From Candidatus Avimonas caecicola (GTDB lineage Bacteria > Bacillota > Clostridia > Oscillospirales > Acutalibacteraceae): 63,467 nucleotides of DNA. The position numbers and the translations under genes are program-made. Position 1 is the stretch's first letter. The number at the start of each line of letters is the position of its first letter. This document shows, piece by piece, positions 59,795 to 63,467 of this stretch. The stretch spans positions 1 to 63,467 of the forward strand of contig CAJFTG010000021.1 in NCBI GenBank assembly GCA_904419875.1. The letters run 5' to 3'. The notes under the pieces are model-generated. The model was not told where the DNA came from and did not search any database. It saw only the letters and a program-made list of their open reading frames with translations.

Positions 59795-61693
59795 ATGAAG
59801 TGGACGATTGCACCGGAAGCGTTCTATCCGGAGATAGAGCAAGGCATAAAGCGGCTCGGGCAGGCCCTGGACGGAATCGGCCCGGAGGTTCCGGTGCGGC
59901 TGGAACGGGCGGATACGGGTCTGGAGGTGCGCCTTGCGGACGGGGCGGCCCTGATCCGCGCTGCGGAGCCTGCCGGACTGTGGCGCGGGCTGGGTCTCCT
60001 GGCGGGTGTCCTCGAACGCAACGAGGCCGGTTGTGATTTCCGGCAGACAACGCCGTTCCGTACACGGGGAATTATGTACGACTGCTCCCGCAACTCGGTC
60101 CCGACGGTGGCGACCGTGGAAAAGCTGCTGGTCAAGGCGGCCCTGATGGGTTTCAACACGTTTATGCTCTATACCGAGGACGTTTACGAGGTGGAGGAAT
60201 TCCCCGCCTTCGGAAAATACCGCGGCCGTTATTCCCGGGAGGAGCTCCGCGCGATGGACGACACGGCGGCCTCCCTGGGGATTGAGCTGATCCCCTGCAT
60301 CCAGACGCTGGCCCATCTGGAGCGCTTTTTCCGCTGGCCCAATACCCACGCCTTGCAGGATACGGACAGCGTCTGCCTGGTCGGAGAAGAGGAAACCTAC
60401 CGATTTATTGAAGCGATGATTCGATCGATTTCCGGGGGCGTGCGAAGCAGGCGCATTCATCTGGGGCTGGACGAGGCGCACGGCCTGGGCCTGGGACGAA
60501 AGCTGGAACGGGACGGGTATGTCCCGAAAACCGAGCTGATGAAGGCGCATGTTGCGCGTGTGTGGGAAATCTGCAGGCGCTACGGGCTGCATCCCATGAT
60601 GTGGGGAGATATGATGTTCCGCATGTCTATCCCGGACGGCGGCTATTATCAGGACGATATTCGGCTCACGGACAAGGCCCGCGGGCTGTTCCCCGAGGGG
60701 ATGGATGTCATTTACTGGGACTATTACCATAACGATGAGGCTTTTTACCGGCACTATTTTGAACAGCACGAGGCCATGGGCGTGCCCGCCCTGTTCGCCG
60801 GCGGGGTATGCTCATGGGTCGGGATGCTTCCCAATCTGGTCAAAAGCTGGCAAACCTGCCGTGCGGGCCTGTCGGCAGCCCGGAAAATGGGCGTGCGGGA
60901 GGTGTTCACCTGCGCATGGAAGGACAACGGCGGCGAAGCCCCGCCCGGAGCGGATCTGCTGGGTTTTGCGATGTTTGCGGAAAACTGCTGGTCCGAGGAC
61001 TGCGAAAACGACGCCGATCATTTCCGCAACGCGCGTTTGCTGACCGGAGCGGATTACGAGGGCTTCTATGAGGTGGGAAGCGTAGACGAATTGCTCGATG
61101 GGCTCAGCCTGCAGGGATTGGAGCCGCCGAACCCTCAGAAATATTTTCTGTGGCAGGACATCCTTCTGGGGCAATACGACCGGGAGTCCTGCCTGGCCGA
61201 TTTTGCGTCCATTTACGCGGAAAAAGCCGAGCGGCTGGAAGCCTTTCTCCGCACCGGCCGTTATGAGCCGGACGCCCTGTACGACCTCACGCTGGCGGCC
61301 AAGCTCTGCCGGGTTCTGGAACGGAAGGTGGATATCGGCGTACGCCTCAAGAGAGCATATGACGAAGGGGACGCCGGCGCCCTTCGGGCGATTCAGGCGG
61401 AGCTGGAAGGAGAGCTTTACGACCGGCTGACCGCGCTTTACACCGTCCACCGGGAGGCGTGGCACCATTTTTTCAAGCCTTTCGGCTGGGAGGTGGCGGA
61501 CATCAAGTACGGCGGCTTATTCGCCCGGCTGCGCACCTCCGCGCTGCGGCTTGAGCAATATCTGAGCGGGGAGATCGATTCGATTGAAGAGCTGGAGGAA
61601 GCGCGTCTGCTCAGCAGCGGCGACGCTTCCACGCAGCTGTTCCTCTGCCATTCAAACTGCTATGTGAATATTTCCACCACCAGCCTGCTGTAA
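59795..61693 (+). CDS. Glycoside hydrolase family 20-like beta-N-acetylhexosaminidase
   Basis: A 632-residue cytoplasmic enzyme that would release terminal GlcNAc or GalNAc. Seen: a small N-terminal alpha/beta domain (to about 95), then the barrel with RGIMYDCSRNSVPTVATVEKLL, MGFNTFMLYTEDVYEVE, LGIELIPCIQTLAHLERFF, RIHLGLDEAHGLGLG with the catalytic Asp-Glu pair, HPMMWGDMMFRM and FTCAWKDNGGEAPPGADLLG. No signal peptide, so substrate must be imported. A helical C-terminal domain (from about 470) follows. Start at 59795 behind TAGGAGAG. Fits the GH20 branch often seen in gut clostridia; the GH3 protein of the same locus could act on the same sugar. Confidence 0.87.
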   Translation: MKWTIAPEAFYPEIEQGIKRLGQALDGIGPEVPVRLERADTGLEVRLADGAALIRAAEPAGLWRGLGLLAGVLERNEAGCDFRQTTPFRTRGIMYDCSRNSVPTVATVEKLLVKAALMGFNTFMLYTEDVYEVEEFPAFGKYRGRYSREELRAMDDTAASLGIELIPCIQTLAHLERFFRWPNTHALQDTDSVCLVGEEETYRFIEAMIRSISGGVRSRRIHLGLDEAHGLGLGRKLERDGYVPKTELMKAHVARVWEICRRYGLHPMMWGDMMFRMSIPDGGYYQDDIRLTDKARGLFPEGMDVIYWDYYHNDEAFYRHYFEQHEAMGVPALFAGGVCSWVGMLPNLVKSWQTCRAGLSAARKMGVREVFTCAWKDNGGEAPPGADLLGFAMFAENCWSEDCENDADHFRNARLLTGADYEGFYEVGSVDELLDGLSLQGLEPPNPQKYFLWQDILLGQYDRESCLADFASIYAEKAERLEAFLRTGRYEPDALYDLTLAAKLCRVLERKVDIGVRLKRAYDEGDAGALRAIQAELEGELYDRLTALYTVHREAWHHFFKPFGWEVADIKYGGLFARLRTSALRLEQYLSGEIDSIEELEEARLLSSGDASTQLFLCHSNCYVNISTTSLL

Positions 61694-61697
61694 AAGC

Positions 61698-61734
61698 CTT
61701 CTGCCCCCGCGCGGGCTTGCGCCGGGGGCAGAAG
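61698..61734 (+). other. 12-bp hairpin between GH20 and GH172
   Basis: CTTCTGCCCCCG (61698-61709) pairs with 61723-61734 and there is no T run. It may allow partial termination or protect the upstream mRNA. Confidence 0.6.
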
Positions 61735-61764
61735 TAAACGACAATGTGAAAGGGAGCGGAGCCC

Positions 61765-62844
61765 ATGAGCTTTAACGGAATCGGAAGCGGATTGCACAAC
61801 CTGTGGATGGTATCGACCGCGAAAACGCGTTCGATTTCGCCGGAAAACTACAGAGGAGAAAAGGGCGCGGGCGGCGCTTGTGAACTGGAGGACGGATTTG
61901 CCAAAGGGCCGGCCGCGGATCTGGGAAAAGGCTGGAAGGTCAATCCCTTCGTCCTGATTCCGCCGCATGAGACTTTCACTGTGGCCGATCTCACCGAACC
62001 CGGATGCATCCAGCATATCTGGCTGACCCCCACGGGAAAATGGCGCAACCAGATTATCCGCTTTTACTGGGACGGCCAGCCATTCCCCTCGGTGGAATGC
62101 CCTCTCGGCGATTTCTTTGCCTGTGGCTGGAACAAATATGCCCAGGTCAGCTCAGCGGCCGTCTGCGTTAACCCGGGAAGCGCCTTTAACTGCTACTGGC
62201 AGATGCCTTTCCGCAAAAGCTGCCGCATCACCGTGGAAAACATCGGCGACGAAGAAGTACAGCTCTACTATCAGGTGGATTACATCCTGACGGACGTGCC
62301 GGAAGATGCCGCTTACTTCCACGCCTCCTTCCGCCGTACAAACCCGCTGCCTTATAAACAGCCCTTCACCATCGCGGACGGCATTGAAGGCAGAGGGCAG
62401 TATGTCGGGACCTACCTTTGCTGGGGCGCCCACAACAACGGCTGGTGGGGAGAAGGCGAAATCAAGTTCTTTATGGACGGCGACGGCGAATACCCAACCA
62501 TCTGCGGCACGGGGACAGAGGACTACTTCTGCGGCTCCTACAATTTCGATGTGGAAGGGAAATACCGGGAGTTCACAACGCCTTACAGCGGGATGCCGCA
62601 GGTAATCCGCGGAGACGGTCAGTACAGCGTAGCGCAGCGGTTCGGATTGTACCGCTGGCACATCGCCGACCCCATCCGGTTTGAGCAAAATCTCAAGGTA
62701 ACCATCCAGGCGCTCGGATGGCGGGAAGGCGGCAAATACCTGCCGCTTCAGGACGACATTTCGGCAGTGGCTTACTGGTATCAGCAGCTTCCCGGCAAGC
62801 CGCTCCCGCCTCTGCCCAGCCGGGAATTCCTTGAAATTATCTGA
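61765..62844 (+). CDS. GH172 family protein (DUF2961)
   Basis: A 359-residue cytoplasmic protein of the DUF2961 family, now classified as GH172, whose members act on furanose glycosides such as difructose anhydride or arabinofuranosides. Seen: SISPENYRGEKGAGGACELED, PGCIQHIWLTPTGKWRN, the conserved FNCYWQMPFRKSCRITVEN, and TICGTGTEDYFCGSYNFDVEG with the two invariant acidic residues (Glu in GTEDYF) near residue 250. Start behind AAAGGGAGCGG. It is the last plus-strand gene; the exact substrate cannot be told. Confidence 0.9.
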   Translation: MSFNGIGSGLHNLWMVSTAKTRSISPENYRGEKGAGGACELEDGFAKGPAADLGKGWKVNPFVLIPPHETFTVADLTEPGCIQHIWLTPTGKWRNQIIRFYWDGQPFPSVECPLGDFFACGWNKYAQVSSAAVCVNPGSAFNCYWQMPFRKSCRITVENIGDEEVQLYYQVDYILTDVPEDAAYFHASFRRTNPLPYKQPFTIADGIEGRGQYVGTYLCWGAHNNGWWGEGEIKFFMDGDGEYPTICGTGTEDYFCGSYNFDVEGKYREFTTPYSGMPQVIRGDGQYSVAQRFGLYRWHIADPIRFEQNLKVTIQALGWREGGKYLPLQDDISAVAYWYQQLPGKPLPPLPSREFLEII

Positions 62845-62996
62845 ACCCCTCCGTCAAGGAAGCCAACGGGTTTCTCCCGGAGCTTATCCCTAAAGCCAAT
62901 ACTCCGGAGCTCAGGAAACCGGATAATGAAACCATTTGGGCCGCTGCCGGTCACAGCCGACCGATCTTTCCCGATCTTTCCCGGGCGGAGGCGGCT

Positions 62997-63467
62997 TCAG
63001 CCGCCAAACATAATGTCGTTCATAATCGACTCCAGCAATTCCTGCCTTCCGCTTTCGACCACCGGGTTCCCGTTTTCCAAGGCGTACCGCGCCACGCTCT
63101 CCAGGCTTTCTTCGCCGGCGATAATCCGCGCGCCGATTCCTTTCGACCAGCTGGCGTAGCGCCTGCGCACCATGTCCGCCATCCGGCCGTCTTCCAACAG
63201 GGCCGCGGCTTTTCTCAGGCCGAGCGCATAGGTGTCCATTCCCAGAATATAGGCGTAAACAATATCCAGAAATTCATAGGACCCGCGGCGCACCTTCGCG
63301 TCAAAATTCAGGCCGCCGTTTGTAAAGCCTCCTGCTTTAAGGACCTCCAGCATACATTTTGCCGCGTCGTACACATTGGAAGGAAATTGGTCGGTATCCC
63401 AACCCAAAAGATAATCCCCCTGGTTGGCGTCGATGGAGCCAAAGGCGCCGTTAATCCGTGCCACAGC
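62997..63467 (-). CDS. xylA: Xylose isomerase, C-terminal part (gene runs off the window)
   Basis: The last 156 codons of a minus-strand gene; the 5' end lies beyond base 63467. The product isomerises D-xylose and D-xylulose. Seen: [29 protein letters not shown], which carries metal-binding Asp residues, [31 protein letters not shown] and the C-terminal [14 protein letters not shown]. The family is about 440 residues, so about two thirds is missing. It converges on the GH172 gene with about 150 bases between them. Confidence 0.93.
   Translation of the reverse strand, partial: AVARINGAFGSIDANQGDYLLGWDTDQFPSNVYDAAKCMLEVLKAGGFTNGGLNFDAKVRRGSYEFLDIVYAYILGMDTYALGLRKAAALLEDGRMADMVRRRYASWSKGIGARIIAGEESLESVARYALENGNPVVESGRQELLESIMNDIMFGG

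Overview
The window is a GC-rich (roughly 60 percent or more) chromosomal segment of a spore-forming, anaerobic, low-complexity-envelope Gram-positive bacterium, most likely a member of the Eubacteriales in or near the Oscillospiraceae/Acutalibacteraceae. The reasons are spoVAC-spoVAD (spores), the class III anaerobic ribonucleotide reductase nrdD-nrdG (anaerobiosis), lipoproteins with Gram-positive style lipoboxes, clear Shine-Dalgarno sites, and sigma-A promoters that stand out as AT-rich islands. No phage, transposase, CRISPR array or tRNA was recognised.

Layout. (1) 0-8 kb: a surface-polysaccharide cluster on the plus strand: wecB, a Gfo/Idh sugar-nucleotide dehydrogenase, a left-handed beta-helix acetyltransferase, then capE-capF-capG (UDP-L-FucNAc synthesis) and a WbuB-type FucNAc transferase. 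A PglE/WbpE-like aminotransferase and the initiating sugar-phosphate transferase that could belong with it lie 22 kb away at 30.1-32.0 kb behind a perfect sigma-A promoter. (2) 8-13 kb: two tiny tandem paralogous proteins, then minus-strand TrmH-family methyltransferase, cysK and an ADP-ribosylglycohydrolase. (3) 13.6-19.8 kb: cell-envelope genes: a secreted transglutaminase with wall-binding repeats, an M15 peptidase lipoprotein, an MBOAT plus DHHW/AlgJ-like O-acetylation pair and a lipoprotein. (4) 19.8-25.9 kb: gene-poor DNA with decanucleotide repeats and apparently decayed reading frames around galM and a SMEK-domain protein. (5) 25.9-38.7 kb: a GntR-controlled ABC exporter, spoVAC-spoVAD, the sugar genes above, nrdDG, asnA, a VanX-type dipeptidase and a membrane protein. 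(6) 38.7-39.0 kb: a solitary 5S rRNA gene on the minus strand with its own consensus promoter and terminator and a 26-nt internal tandem duplication. (7) 40.2-62.8 kb: a large glycan-utilisation locus: a divergent ROK regulator, GH3 and GNAT on the minus strand, and thirteen plus-strand genes encoding two solute-binding proteins (one of 961 residues), two permease pairs, an NHL-TPR membrane protein, a YIP1-like membrane protein, a DUF5696-like lipoprotein, GH20, GH172 and two TIM-barrel proteins. (8) The window ends inside a convergent xylose isomerase gene.

How they work together: the first cluster builds and decorates an amino-sugar surface glycan, the envelope genes probably O-acetylate or remodel it, and the last 22 kb import and cut a HexNAc-containing glycan, with an ABC ATPase supplied from elsewhere. 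The most unusual items are the enlarged 5S rRNA gene, the recurrent 10-bp-unit repeats in four intergenic regions, and the NHL-TPR/YIP1/DUF5696 membrane module inside the transport operon. All functional calls are from reading the sequence; no database search was possible.
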